Below are positions 44,592-59,215 of a stretch of 64,000 nucleotides of DNA, in pieces. How positions within the stretch are numbered: position 1 is the first letter of the stretch; every line of letters begins with the position of its first letter. The position numbers and the translations under genes were made by a program. Origin of the DNA: Hypoxylon rubiginosum (taxonomy: Eukaryota > Ascomycota > Sordariomycetes > Xylariales > Hypoxylaceae). A model generated the notes under the pieces. The model searched no databases. It was given only the letters and a program-made list of their open reading frames with translations, and was not told the origin of the DNA. The stretch is from assembly GCA_902806565.1 (NCBI GenBank), contig CADCXA010000047.1, forward strand, positions 42,826-106,825, given 5' to 3'.

Positions 44592-46784
44592 GATGAAGGT
44601 CAAGATAAGATGTCGCAGACCTATGGTAACGATTGAGGTCCTTGAGAATGTCTTCTCCGATAATGTGGATTAAAAAATATAATCAAAGAAATGCGAGGGT
44701 GCGGTTGACCGTTTGTACATCTTAGCTAAAATCGAAAAATTAAATTTAAAAAATACCATAAAAAAAAAAGTGTTACATAACTATATATATGTTATATTAA
44801 AAAAGTATTTTATGGATAAGGAAATAAAATTATTATATAAATTAATATTTATTATTATTATTAGTTATAATTTTTTATTTAGAACTTTTTTAATATTTTT
44901 AATTGTTATTAAATAAGGTTTTAATTATTATAAAAAAAAAGTTTATTAATTTTAAGCTTTTTAAGGATAATATTATTATTTGGTTTTTTATAGGTTTTAT
45001 TAGTAATAATATTTTAGTTAAGTTTAAAATAAAATTTTATTAAAAATTTATTAAAAGAATTTTTATTTATATATTTAAATAATAAGGGCTTTAAAAATAA
45101 GTTTATATATAATATTTTAAAATGTTATTAAAAATGAAAAAATAAATTTTAATTTTATATTTTAAATTTTATATTTTTAATTTTAAGTTATTAATAATAT
45201 TATATTAAAAAAGGTTTAATATAATTTAAAAATAGTTTTAAAAAATATAATTAAAATATAATTTTAAATATTATTAATAAATATTTATTAATAAATAATA
45301 ATAAATAAATTCCTTGTAAAACATTATAATAAAAAAATTCTTTAAATTTAAATGTTTTAATAAGTTTAATTAATAGTATATTTATAATAATTTAATAGAT
45401 AAAAATAAAAACCTTTTTTTTTGGTTTATTTAAAAATTATTATTATTATATAAACTTTTTTTATATATTAATATATAATAAAAAAGTAGTAATAAAAGTT
45501 TATAAAAAATTTTTTTTTAATGTAACCATTTATTATTAATAGTATTTATAAAAAAAAAAAAAACGAATTTATTTATAATAAATTAAATTAAATTTAATAT
45601 ATTAATAATTATAATAAGTTTTTTTAATAAGGAATTTATATATATATAAAAATAAATGTATTTTTAAGGTATTTAATTTAATATTATATTAATTAATTTA
45701 AAAATATAATAATTTTTATTTTAATTTAATATTTTTATATAATATATATTTTAAGTTATATACTTTATATAATTTAAATAAATAAAGGTAAAAAAATACC
45801 TTTATTTTCCGTTATTTATTGGATTTTTATATAAGTTATATATATTAATATAAATAGGTTTATTATAAGGTTTAATAATTATATTTATTATAATTATAAT
45901 ATAAATAACATTTAAATTAAAAAATGGTGGGTATAATTATAAACCTTTTATTTATTATATTAAAAAATATATTTATATTTAAATATAAAAAAGATATAAT
46001 TAAATATTAATATATTTTTAAATTTTATTTATATAATTAAAGGATTAAAAGTTTTAAATATTATATAATTTTATTTTTAAAATTATTTTTTTTATAATAT
46101 ATATATTAATTATATAAAAAATAATTAAAAATTATATTTTATTTTAAAATTATTATAAAATCCATCCTTAATATAAAACAAATAATATATTAAAACGCCT
46201 AATTAAAAATTATTATTACTTTAATTTAAATATCGCTAAATAATATAGTTTTATTATTAATATTAATATTTTTATTAATATTAAAATAATAGTTACTAGT
46301 AATAATATTAATAAATATTTTTTTAAAAACATTTTATTATAATATAAAAACTTTTTTATAAATATTAAGTTAAATTATAAAATAAAAAATAACTATAAAA
46401 AGCTATTTATTAATATTTATTTTAAGTTTTAAAAAATAATTTAAATAAAATTAAATAATAGAAATTATTTTAGTTTATCACTAACTTTAAAATTTTTAAT
46501 AAATAATTTAATAAAAATTATATAAAAACTAATATAACTTTTAAAATAAAATTTTTTAAAAGATTTAATAACAATTTTAAAAGAATTAAAAAAGGATAAA
46601 TAAGAAAAAAAAGGTTATAATATATCTAAGTAAATACCTAAATATTTAAAAAACTTATAAATAAAATTTATTTATTTATAAATAACTGTAAAATTATATA
46701 TTAAACTAACTATAAATTAAAGGAATTTAATACTAAAATCATTATAAATATAAAAGCGTTTTACTTTTTATAAAACTTATATTT

Positions 46785-46885
46785 AACTTTAATTAAACTT
46801 ATATTTAATTTTAATTAAATTTATATTTAATTTTAATTAAATTTATATTTAATTTTAATTAAATTTATATTTAATTTTTATATTT
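46785..46885. repeat. Tandem array, ~22-bp unit
   Basis: Four to five near-perfect copies of a unit of the form AAATTTATATTTAATTTTAA, containing the TTATATTTAA core shared with the other arrays in this block. Confidence 0.8.
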
Positions 46886-47211
46886 AGTTTTTATTAAATT
46901 TATTTAAATACTTTAATAAAAATATAATATTTATAATATTTATAATTTTTTAAAACTTTTATAATTATTTGAAATTTTTAAGTTTATTAATTATTAATTT
47001 TATTAATTTTTAGTATTTATAGTTACTTAAAATATTTAAAACTTATTAAATATTAATAAACTAATAATATTACTAATAGTATATTATAATATAGAAAATT
47101 AATTTAAAAAATAATATAGTAGTTAATTTTAAAGTTTAATATATTAATAAATTTATAAATAAATATAGTATATTTTATTTTTATTTATTTATTTAAAATA
47201 AATAAAAATAT

Positions 47212-47336
47212 AAGTTAAATATAAATTAAATATAAATTAAGTATAAGTTAAATATAAGTTAAATATAAGTTAAATATAAGTTAAATATAAGTTAAATATA
47301 AATTAAATATAAGTTAAATATAAATTAAATATAAAT
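47212..47336. repeat. 11-bp minisatellite GTTAAATATAA (forward)
   Basis: About eleven head-to-tail copies of an 11-bp unit with AAGTTAAAT/AAATTAAAT variation. Confidence 0.85.
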
Positions 47337-50040
47337 GGTTATTACTATTAGTTTATTGTTTTTTTCTAAGCTTTTATATTATTAAATTTTAAATTTTATA
47401 AACAAGTATTAATAGATTTAAATAAAAGTTAAGATAAAGGAAATTAATATTAATTTATAGTTATTATAATAATATATAAATTTATATTTAATAAAGATTT
47501 AATATATGTTTAATAAAAAGTAAATAAAAGTTAAATAAATGTTAAATAAAAGTTATATAAATAATTTTAATATTTTCTTTAGTTTTATAAAGGATATTTA
47601 TTTTTACTAAAAGCGTTTTAAGTGTTTATTTTTACTTGGTTTTTAATTATATGTTTTTTATTATAAGGTTTTAATAAATTAGTTTTTTTTTTTTTAAGTT
47701 ATTATTAAGTAATTGTGTTTTATTTTAATTATTATATAATATTTATTAAATTATCTTTTTTATTATTATTAAACTTATTATTTTTAATAATTTTATTTTT
47801 TATATTATTAGTAGCTTTAATTAAAAAGATGTTTATAAAATAGTTATTATTATTATTATTTTTAGTTTAATTATTTATAATATTATTTAAAGGTTTTAAT
47901 AAAAGTAATAAATCTTTATTTAAGTTTTTATTGTTATATTTTAATTTATTATAAAATTTATTAAGTTTATTAAAATTAGTTAATTTTTAAAATAATAATA
48001 ATAATAAATTAATAAAGTTGTTATTAGTTTTAAATTTATTATTATTTAGTTAATGGTTATTAAATAACATTTTAATATAAGTTAAAGCTAGGTTTTATAA
48101 ATAAAAAGAAAGGTTTATTATATAAGGAAAATTAAAAATATTATTAAATTTAAATATATAAAAATTATAATTAATTAATATTTTTAATTAATTTATTAGT
48201 TTAATTAAATTAATTTTTAATAAGTTATTGTTTAACGCTTATTAAACTTAAATGTAAAATGTTAAAACTTAAATAAATAACATTATAATTTCCTTTATTT
48301 TTATTTTTTTTTTTTTATTTTTAAGGTACCAGGTTAATTAACTTTTTTTTTACCTTATAATTAACTGGTATACCACTTTTAATTTATTTATATAAGTTAT
48401 TATAAAGTTTTATAAAAAATTAAATTTATTTACTAATAAAATTATTTTTTTTAATAAGTTATAAAATTAATATTTTATTATTTAATAAATTAGTTTATAA
48501 AGTTATAAATTAATAAAATAATAAACTTATATTTTTACTTTATATTAATTTGTAATTAAATTAATCTTTATAATCTTAAAATTAATTAAACTATATTTAA
48601 ATTTATAATAATTAATTTAATTAAATTTAAGTTTATTAATTAAAAATAATATTAATTATAATTAAATATAGGTTTAAAATAATAAAAAATAATAAAATAT
48701 ATATTTACTTTAATTTATTAATAAACTTTGTTTCTTATTAAGTTTTTATAAATATAAATTAATATATTATATTATAAAATTAAGTTAATATAACATTTCC
48801 TAGTAATATAACCTAATATTTTATATATTTTTAATAGTAGCTTTTTATAAGTTAATAGATTTTACAATAGGGGATTTAACCGTTTTAATATAAAAGTTAT
48901 ATTAATATTATTAATATTAATATATTATTATAAATAAAGTTTATTAAAATTAATTATTATATATATGTTTTTATTTTTTTTAAAATAAATTTTATATATA
49001 ATATTAAATTTAAATATAGTTTTAATTATATATTTAATATTAATAAGTTATTAATAAATGTTAATAAGTATAAGTTTAATATATATATTATTATTAAATT
49101 TAAAAATTAAAATATAAAGGTTTAATAAAACTATGATTTTTAGTATATTTATTATTATTTTAATATAGTTTTAAATATATTATTATTTTAAGCTTTAGTT
49201 ATATTATAAAACTAATAACTATTCTTAATATATTTTATTTGTTTTAAATAAAAAGTTAGTTAATATAAAGTAAAAGTTATATTATAAATTTATTTAAAAA
49301 GATTTAATTATTAGAATTTTAATTAAAAATTAAGTTTAATTTTATTAGTTATAAATAATAATTAAATAAAGGCTTAATATAAGTTAAATATAAGTTTAAT
49401 ATAAACTGGATATAAGTTAAATAATAATTAAATAATAGTTTAATAATAAAATAAAATATTATAAAAATATTTAAAAATAAAATATAAATTTTAAATAATT
49501 AAAATAATTATAATGTTTAGTAGATAAATTAGTATTATTTTTATAATTTATTATTACTTATTTATTTACTAAAAATAAACGTTATATTAAGGTTTTTTTA
49601 TAAAATATTTTTTAAATTAAATTTATTAATAATAATTTAATTGTTAATATTAATAGTTTTTATGTTTTATATATATATGTAATGTTAAAAAAGTTGCTAA
49701 TATTGGTTTTATAAACTTAATTATTAAGGAATATAATTATAAAATTAAAAGATTTAAAAATTAAAATACCTTTATTATAGTAAAATTTTTTATTATATAT
49801 AATATATAAGTTATTATTTATTTGTTATTTAATTATTATAAAATATATATATATATTTAACTTTAATATATATTTTTTATATTTTTATTTCTTTAATATA
49901 TTTATATATATTAACTTTTATATTTATTTTTTTTATAAATTATTTTACTATAAAAATGATATTATTTATAGTTAAAATGTATTATAAAAGCTTTAAAATA
50001 AAAAATATAATTTTATAGGTATATATTTACTTAAGTAGTT

Positions 50041-50235
50041 TATATTTAACTTATATTTAATTTTAACATTTAACCGATATTTAGTTTACACTTAGTTTAT
50101 ATTTAGTTTATATTTAGTTTATATTTAGTTTATATTTAATTTATATTTAGTTTACACTTAATTTACGTTTAATTTATATTTAATTTACATTTAATTTACG
50201 TTTAATTTATATTTAGTTTATATTTAGTTTAAATA
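50041..50235. repeat. 11-bp minisatellite TTATATTTAGT (inverted relative to 47.2 kb)
   Basis: About seventeen degenerate copies of an 11-bp unit that is the reverse complement of the array at 47.2 kb, with C-containing variants (TTACACTTAAT, TTACGTTTAAT) that may preserve less-mutated forms. Confidence 0.8.
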
Positions 50236-53200
50236 AAAGTTTATTTATTTATTAAATATAATAGTTTATATTATTTTATTATTTAAATAACTTTAATTTA
50301 AAATACTACTTTTAAAATACTTAATAATAATATATAATAAAAGTATATATATATAAATATAAAAGATTATATAAAATATATAATATATTTTTATTAATTT
50401 TAATTAAAATATATAAAGTAATATTTAATAATAATAATTATAAGTTTTATTTTATATTTTAATTAAAGTAATTTATTTAATAGTTATATAATTAATAAAA
50501 ATCAAGTTATTAATATATAATAAAAAAATATAATTTTTAATTAATATTATTATAAATATATTTTATTATATTTTTAATTTTTATATTATTAGTATACTTA
50601 ATTATATTTTAATTTATATTATAAATAAAATAAAATAAAATGTTATATTTAATTATAATATCTAGTAGAAAGTTATTTTTTTAATTAATAAAAAATATTA
50701 TAAATAAATTTAATAAATTTAAATATAATTTATTATATTAAATTATCTCTTTAATTTTTATTATTATTTTTAATGAAATAAGATATAAAAAGTATAAATT
50801 TTATATTAGTTTTAAAAAAAAAAATTAATTGATGTTATAGTTTAAGGTTATAAAGTTTCGAATTATAATTTTAAGAAAAATAATAAAAAAATATAGTTAA
50901 AAATAATATAAATTTTATATTATTTCCTAGTAAAAAGGCTTATTATTTAAAGTAAGATAAAGATTTTATTTTATTATTATTATTTTTATTTAATATTAAC
51001 TAAAATTATTTTTTAAAATGATTAATATTTAAATTATTATTATTATTATTACTATAATTGTTTAAATTATTAAAATAATCGATGGGATGTTAATAATAAA
51101 TATAGTTAATAAAAGTAATATTAGATTTATTTATATTAGTATTTTAATTAAAATTATATAAAGATTTTAAATTATTTTAATTATAAGATTATTTAATATT
51201 AATAGATAAATAAATTAAACTTAACCTTTTTATAATATTTAATTAGTGTTTTAATATTAAAATAAATATAATAACATAAAAAGTAATTATTTTTTTTTTT
51301 ATTTTATAATTAGTATTTATTTTAGTTTAAAAATAAACTATATAAAACAAGTAAAAAAATACTTTAAAAAAACTTTAATAAAAGGAAAGATTAATTTCTT
51401 ATAAAATAATTAATATATAAAAAAAGTGGAAGTTAATTAAATAATAAAGGTATTAAATATTAGTATAAAAAAAAAGATAATATAAAAGTAATTTATAATT
51501 TTAAATTTTTTTAAAGATAAATAATATTAAAAAAATTATTAATTATATTAATATCTTTTTTTTTAAGAAAGGTTTTTTAATATTTATATATATAATTAAA
51601 TAATTATTAATTAGTTTTTTATAGAATAATATAATAAAGTTTTAATTTTAAATAAAACTAATAATATAATAAATTTTATTATAAATAATAATAGTTTTTT
51701 AAGTTTATAAAAAATTTAAATAAATAATTAAATTATTTTTATTATGTAAAGAATAATTGTTTAATATATTAGGATTTTTTTAATTATGTGTGTTTAAGTT
51801 TATATTTAAAAATTTAGTTTTATTTTTATTAACTAAATAAAATAGTAATTATTACTAAGATTTAGAAATTATTTTAAGAAAGTTAATAAAAAAAAATATT
51901 AAAAATCTTTTAAATAATACTAGGTTTATAATTATTTATATATTAAAAGATATAAAAATAATTTAAAAAGAAAAAAAACTAAGTAAAATTAGTTATTTTT
52001 TTTTTATTATTATATTAAATATTTTTTATTATAATATAATAAGTAAAAAAGATATATTAATATAACTAGAATAATAAAAATTAATATATTTAAATAGGTA
52101 TTTTTTTATATGTTTATTTATATTTATAATATAAATTATATAAGTTATTTTATATATTTTTTATATAAATATATAGATAAATATTTTTTAATTTAAAAAA
52201 ATATTATATTTAAAAACTTTAGGTATTTTATTTAAATAACTTACTATAAATATGTTATTTTATTTTTATATTAGTAATAATTAATTAGTTTTTTTTTTAA
52301 TTATTATTTTTTTAAATATATAATAACTATATAAAAAATATAATATTTTTTTAAGCTGGTATTTTTTTTAGTTAAAAAATATTAAAGCTTTTAATATTAT
52401 ATTAATATTTATTATTTAAGTTATCCTGGTTTAAAGTTATTATTTAATTTTAATATTTTTAATAATAATGGTATTTATTATATTATAATTTATTATATTA
52501 TATATATTATAACTAGAAATATTTAAACTTTTAATAAAAAAAAAAAAAGTAAATATTTAGTTATTAAGGTTTATTTTTTTAAAATTATAAATAAAAACTT
52601 TATTAATATATTTAATGATAATATTTTTTAAGAATACTGTTATTTTTTTTATATTTTAAGTTATAAAAATAATAATTATAAATGTTATTTAATTATTATT
52701 AAATATTTAATTAGTTTTTTAATATTTTATTTATAAATTATTAGTTTTTTTATTTAAATTTTAATTATTAGGTTTTCTTAAATAAAATGCTAAAATTTTA
52801 AAAATATTTAATATAAAATAGTTTTATTAATAATAAGTTAATTATAAATAAATTAAAATTATAATTGTTATTATTTTAAAAATGCTTAGATATTTATTTT
52901 ATAATTAATTTTATAACTTTTAAAATTTATAAAATCTATTTTATAATTTATTATTATTAATAGCTCCCTTTTACTAAAGAATTTATTAATAAATATTGTT
53001 ATATTATTAGAATAGTAATTATATTTAAAGTTAATTATATTATTTTAATTTTAATTAAAAATTAGTTTAATTTAAATTTTATATATTAATATATTTTTAA
53101 ATTATTATATAATAATCCTTTTAATGTTTTAGTAAATTTACTATCTTTTTATAAGGATATTTATACTTTTTTAAATTATAATTATTTTATTTTTATTTTA

Positions 53201-56200
53201 AAACTTATTATTAATAATTTATATATATTAATTATTTATATATTTTAGATATTAAGAGGGGGTATTAAAACCTTATAGATTTATAGTTAATTTTATAATA
53301 TATAATACTTAGTTTTAAATAAGATTTTTATTTAATATTTTTTAATTTATTTTACTTAGTTTATTTTTAATAATATTATTATATTTATTTTTATTAATAA
53401 AATTATTAAAACCAAAAAGTTTATAGAATATATTAATAAAATCTATTTAAGAAAAAGGTTAGTTTATATTATATAAGAAATTTAAAACATTAAGTATAAA
53501 CCACAGGCTAGAATTTATAAAACATAAAATTATATTAGTTTTAAATATAAAGTAAATAAAGTTAAAAGTAAAAATAATATATTTAATATTAATTCTAGGT
53601 TTTATAATTTATACTTAGAAAAAATATATTATTAAAATATATAATTTAATAATATTATATATAATAATAATTATAATTATTTATTAAAATATTTAAAAAT
53701 ATATTTTTAGTTATTTAACTATAAAGTATTTAATTTTAATTATAAACTTGGTTTTAGTTATAATAATTTTAATAATAATAAAAATAATAATTATAATAAG
53801 TGTTTTAAAAATTAAAATATTAAGTTTAAGTTAAATTTATCGCTAATAGAAAATAAAAAAAATATTTAAATAAGTAATAATAATAAAAATAAGGGTAAAA
53901 ATATTATAGTTTAATATAATAAAAATAGTAAGTTTTAAGGTAAATTTATTTATAATTTTATTAGTAATATAAATTTTATTTTCTATTTTTTTTAATAATT
54001 TTAAACTATTAAAAATTTTTTTAATTAAAATAATAATAATATATATTATAAAAAATTTCCTTAAAAAGTGATAATAAGTTATAAAAAATCTTTTTATATA
54101 AATAAAAACTAATAATTACTAAAAATAAATAAAATTTAAATTTAAAATTTAAGTTTTAAAATAAGTTTTTTAAATAATAATAAAGAAAATTTATAATTTT
54201 TTTATAACTTTTTTTTATATTTTAATTATAACCTTATTTTTTTATATTTTACTAGGTTAAATATAAGTTAGGATTTTTATTATAATATAAAATTATTTTA
54301 AAGATTAATTATTAAACTTAATAATATTTATTTTAAAATTATATATTTTTAACTTTTTATTAATAAGGCGGATTACCTTTATAATCTATTATTTTTTAAC
54401 TATTAATATTTAGAAAAAAATGTTTAAAATATAATAATAAAGTTTAATATATTTAAATTGTTTTTATAAAAGGAAATTATTAATAAATTTAATAATAAAA
54501 ACAGGATTAATATTTTTTTTTATTTTATGTTATATTATATATAATTAAACTTTATTATTATTTATAATAAAATTAAAAACTATAGTGTTAAATAAAGGGT
54601 AATTTTTTTTTATTTTTAATTATAATTAATTATTTAACATTATTATTATATTGAAATATATTATTAAATTTATAATAACTTGGTTTTTTATAATTTATAG
54701 AGACTTACTATAAATAACGTTACCAAACTTATATTTAATAAGAAAAAAAAGGTAGTAAAAAACTTTATTAATTTTATTAAAAGTATATTTTTTTAGTGGG
54801 TAAATATTATTATTTAAGAATAATATTAAGTATTTATAAAATATATTAAATATTAGGTAAAAAAGTTTTAAAATGCTTTTTAAAGAAGTTTTTAATATGG
54901 TGGTTAATATAAAAATATACTAACTATAAATAAAAGTTATAAAAATATATTTAATATGGTTATAATTAAAAATTATATTTTATATATTTAAAATTAATTA
55001 AAAAACTATTTAAATATTAATTTTAATAAGTTTAATCTTTATTATTTTATATAATTTTAATATTAGTTTTAATTTATTATTTAGTTTTAACTTATTATTT
55101 TACTTTTTATTATTAAAATTCAAATTTAAAGTTAGGTTAATTTAAATTATATTTAATATAATTAACTTTTTTTTTAAAACTTTTAATTAATTTATATTTT
55201 TTAATAGTTTTTATATTTTTTTTATAACGTTATATTAAAGTAATTTAAAAGTTATATACTTTTAAAGTTTTAATATAAGTTAAATAAATATATTATTTTT
55301 TATTATTATATTAAAAACCTTTTAAATATTATAATAAATATTAAAAAACTTATTATTAAAAAAGATTTTATTAAAATAAAGTTTTAATATATAAAATAAG
55401 TTATTTATAATTAAGGATTTATATATTATATAATTTATTACCGTTTTATTGTTTATTTAAATTAAATTATTAAACTTAAAAAATAAATTTATCTTAAATA
55501 TATTAAATAATAAAATAGAAGGTATTTTAATAATAAAAATAAATATTAATAAAATATTATTTTAATTAAATAAAATTAATTAATTATTACTCTTTTTTTA
55601 ATTTAAATTTAAAGGTAATAATTAAATAAATATAAAAGAATATAGATTTTTTAAAGTAATTTTTTAAAAATTAAAAGTGAAATATTTTAAAAAAAATATA
55701 TTTAATTATATAAATGAAATTAAAGATAGCTTTTATTAAATAATCTATATAAAAAAATATATTAATATTTTATAAAAATTTTATAAAGTTAAATTAATTA
55801 TATTTTAATTAAGTTTTTTATTTTTTTAAAAAAGAAATTAATAAACTTAAGGATAGTTTTTATTAATTAAATTAATTAATACTTTTTTAAAGGAGGTAAA
55901 TTATAGTTATTTATAAAGTTTTATAATTTTTTTATAATATATAAATTAGAGTTAATAATTAAATAATATAGTTATAGTATAAGATATAAATTATTTTTAT
56001 ATTATAATTAATATGATTTTTTTATAAAATATAAATTATTGTTTTTTACTAGGTTGGAGGATTTTTTAAATAATATATATTAGGTAAACTTTAAAGGAAT
56101 ATAAGTATATATATTAAAAGAAACAAGATTTATATTCTTAGAATTAAATAAAATAATAAAAAATTAAAAAATATGTTTTTTTATAATAATTAATGTTATT

Positions 56201-57933
56201 ATAATATATTTAATTATATTTAAAAATTATAAAAAAAAAATTAGTAAAATAGATGATTTTTCTTATAATATAAAGATGTTATTAATAATTTTATTGGTTT
56301 TATTATTATTAAAATAAAAGTAGATATTTAAAAAGTTTATAACAAAAAGGTTTATTATAATATCTTATTAAATAAATTATAAAAATTTAAAAAAATAAAG
56401 TGAAATATTAAATTAAAAATATAATGAGGGAAAAATAAATAATTATAAAATAATAATTTTATTAATAATATTAAATTAAAGTTTAATTATATTAAAAAAA
56501 AGATTAGTTTAAAAATTTTTATTAGTTTATAAATAAAATCTTATAAATCACATTAAAATTAATAATATAATATATTAAGTTTATATATATTTAAATAGAA
56601 TTTAGTTAATTAAAAAATATAAAGTTATAGTAAGTTATTTATTTTAATAAAAAATATTTATTAAGATATATTAATTATATAAAATATTATATAAAATTAA
56701 GTTGTAATTTTTTATAATATAGTATAAATATAAAATATTTAAATATTAAACTATTTAATTTAAAAATAGTTTAAAATAAGTATTAAATATATATTTAAAT
56801 ATTTTTAAAAATCTAAAAATATCTTAGAAAATTTTATTTAAAAAATAACCACTTAGATATTTATATTTATTTTTATTATAAGATTATATATATAAACTCC
56901 ATGGTAAAAATTAAAGTATATATTATAAAAAAATATATTTTAAGTAATTAACTTGGTTTTAAAGATGTAAGATATTAAATATTTTATTAAAATATTTTTA
57001 TTAATATAACTTATAGTTACTTTTAATTTTTATTATTTTAAATATAGGAAAATATAAGATAAATAATTTTATTTATTTTATTTAAATACTTATAATTATT
57101 ATAAATATTTCTTATTAATAATTAATTTGTTTTATTGATTAATATATTTATTAAACTATTTAAAATATATTTATTAAAAATTTATTTAACTTTTATAAAT
57201 ATTTAGTAATTTAAATTTTTTAAGTTTTATTATAAATTATAAGGCCATTGGTATTATATAAACTAGTGGGTTTATTTAATGTTTAATTGGTTTTCTGTTT
57301 TTAAGTTTTAATAAAGTTAGGTGTTAATATTAATAAGGAGTTAATAGTAGTAATTATAAAAAAAAAATTATTATTATTTATATATAATATTTTAACTGAT
57401 AGTTTATTTATATATAGGGTTAGTGAAGGTATTTAATTTAATAAATTAACCTAATTATTTAGTTTATAAATAGTATTAATAAATATTAAGTTTGGTTTTT
57501 ATATTATTAACTAGTTATTATTTAAATATTTTATTTTAAGATATTTAAAAGGATGTTTAATAAGTAGGTAAAAATTATAATTACTAGAAATTATATTATT
57601 AGATTTTATATTAAATGGTATATTTATTTATATTTATATTAAATTAAAATTAAATGTAGGTTATTTTAATATAAAATTAATTAGTGTTTTTATTATTTTA
57701 TGTTAATTAATATTATTTTATAATATTTAATTTTATAAAAAATAACTTAAAAGGTTTAATATAGTAATATTTATTAAAATTTTATGTTATAATAATTAAT
57801 AAATAAGATTGTTTTTTAATGTATATATTTAAGGTATTATATAAAATATAAATAATAGTGGATTATTTAACTTAGTATTATTATTTATATTTTTAAATAT
57901 ATTATATATAAATTATAATATAGGTATATTAAA

Positions 57934-58125
57934 GGTAGTTATTTAAATAGGAATTATTTAAATGGAAGGTGCTTTAAAGGAATATTTTTAAATGGGAGAT
58001 ATTTTAAAAAAAGGTTTTTAAATAAAAAATGTTTTAATAAAAAGTACTTTAAAAAAAAATTCCTAAATAAAAGATGCCTTAATAAAAGATATTTTAATAA
58101 AAAATATTTTAAAAAAAAAAAAAAA
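57934..58125 (+). repeat. 15-bp tandem repeat still reading as a pentapeptide array
   Basis: Twelve to thirteen copies of a 15-bp unit keep one frame open for 78 codons (57919-58152) inside otherwise stop-filled DNA. The peptide has period five: GSYLN, RNYLN, GRCFK, GIFLN, GRYFK and so on. It resembles degraded pentapeptide-type low-complexity coding sequence. There is no ATG, so it is not called a gene. Confidence 0.75.
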
Positions 58126-59089
58126 TATTTTAAGAGATAATATTATAAATATTAATATAAATATTAAAAAGAATAAGGAAAGTTTAATTAAATTATTTTT
58201 ATATATTATTATATAAATATAAAAATAATATTTTATATTATTATTAAAATTAAACTTAATTTAAGGAACTATATAAAAATTATATAAATGATTAATTGTT
58301 AAAATATTATAATTAATAAAATCTTTTATAATAATATTATTAGGTATTTTTATAATGTAATAAATAAATTTATAAGAATAAGTATTTTAAATATAATGTT
58401 ATAAATTATAAAAAAACTACGGGATAATTTTTTTAATAAGCTAGGTATATAAGTTTATAAAGTTGTATTTTTTAAAAATAAAAAGAATATTAAAATCGCT
58501 TATTATTATTATATTATATAAATTAATTTTAAATTATTATATTTTTAAGTATATTATATATTTATTATTATTTATATATTTTTATAATATTGGTTTTTCC
58601 TTATTTTTATTAATAATATAAAAATTAAAATAGAATATTTAAATTTAAATATAATTAAAATAAATATAATTATATTTTAACAATATATTTATAAACTTTT
58701 AATAAGTTTTTATTTTTATTTTTATTATAACTTATTTTTTTTTAAAAGTTATATTAATTTTATTTAAAATAAAAGTTATTTTTTTAAGTTTATAAAAGTT
58801 TTATATATATTAAAAATATTTTAATAACTAATTAATAAATTTTATTTAATATATAAACTTAATTATATTAATAATAAATAGGTTTTTTTATAGTTTAATA
58901 TTTAGTAAAATAATAAAATTAAATGGTTTTAAATATATAAAATAAATAATCTAATAATTTTTATAAAGTTTTTTATAAATTTATTTATATAATATTTTAA
59001 TTTTAAGAAAATTATATAATTTAAATTTTATATAATATAAAACATTTTATTAATATTTGGTTATAATTATATAAAAGAAAAGCTTAAAA

Positions 59090-59215
59090 GTTAAAGAGAT
59101 AAAAAAAAAAAGAGGGTTGTTAAAAAAAAAAAGGAAGAGAATTTAAAAAAAAAAAAAAAGAAAAAAAAAGAGAATTTAAAAGAGGCTGGAGATATAATAA
59201 AGGAAAAAGTAAGGT
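59090..59215. repeat. Purine-only tract
   Basis: About 125 bp of A and G with very few pyrimidines on the plus strand, unlike the mixed A/T around it. The origin is unknown. Confidence 0.7.

Noticed and set aside
44713..44916. 67-codon frame at the start of the AT-rich block
   Set aside because: Made almost wholly of Ile, Leu, Lys, Asn, Phe and Tyr, as expected by chance from AT-rich DNA; no motif.
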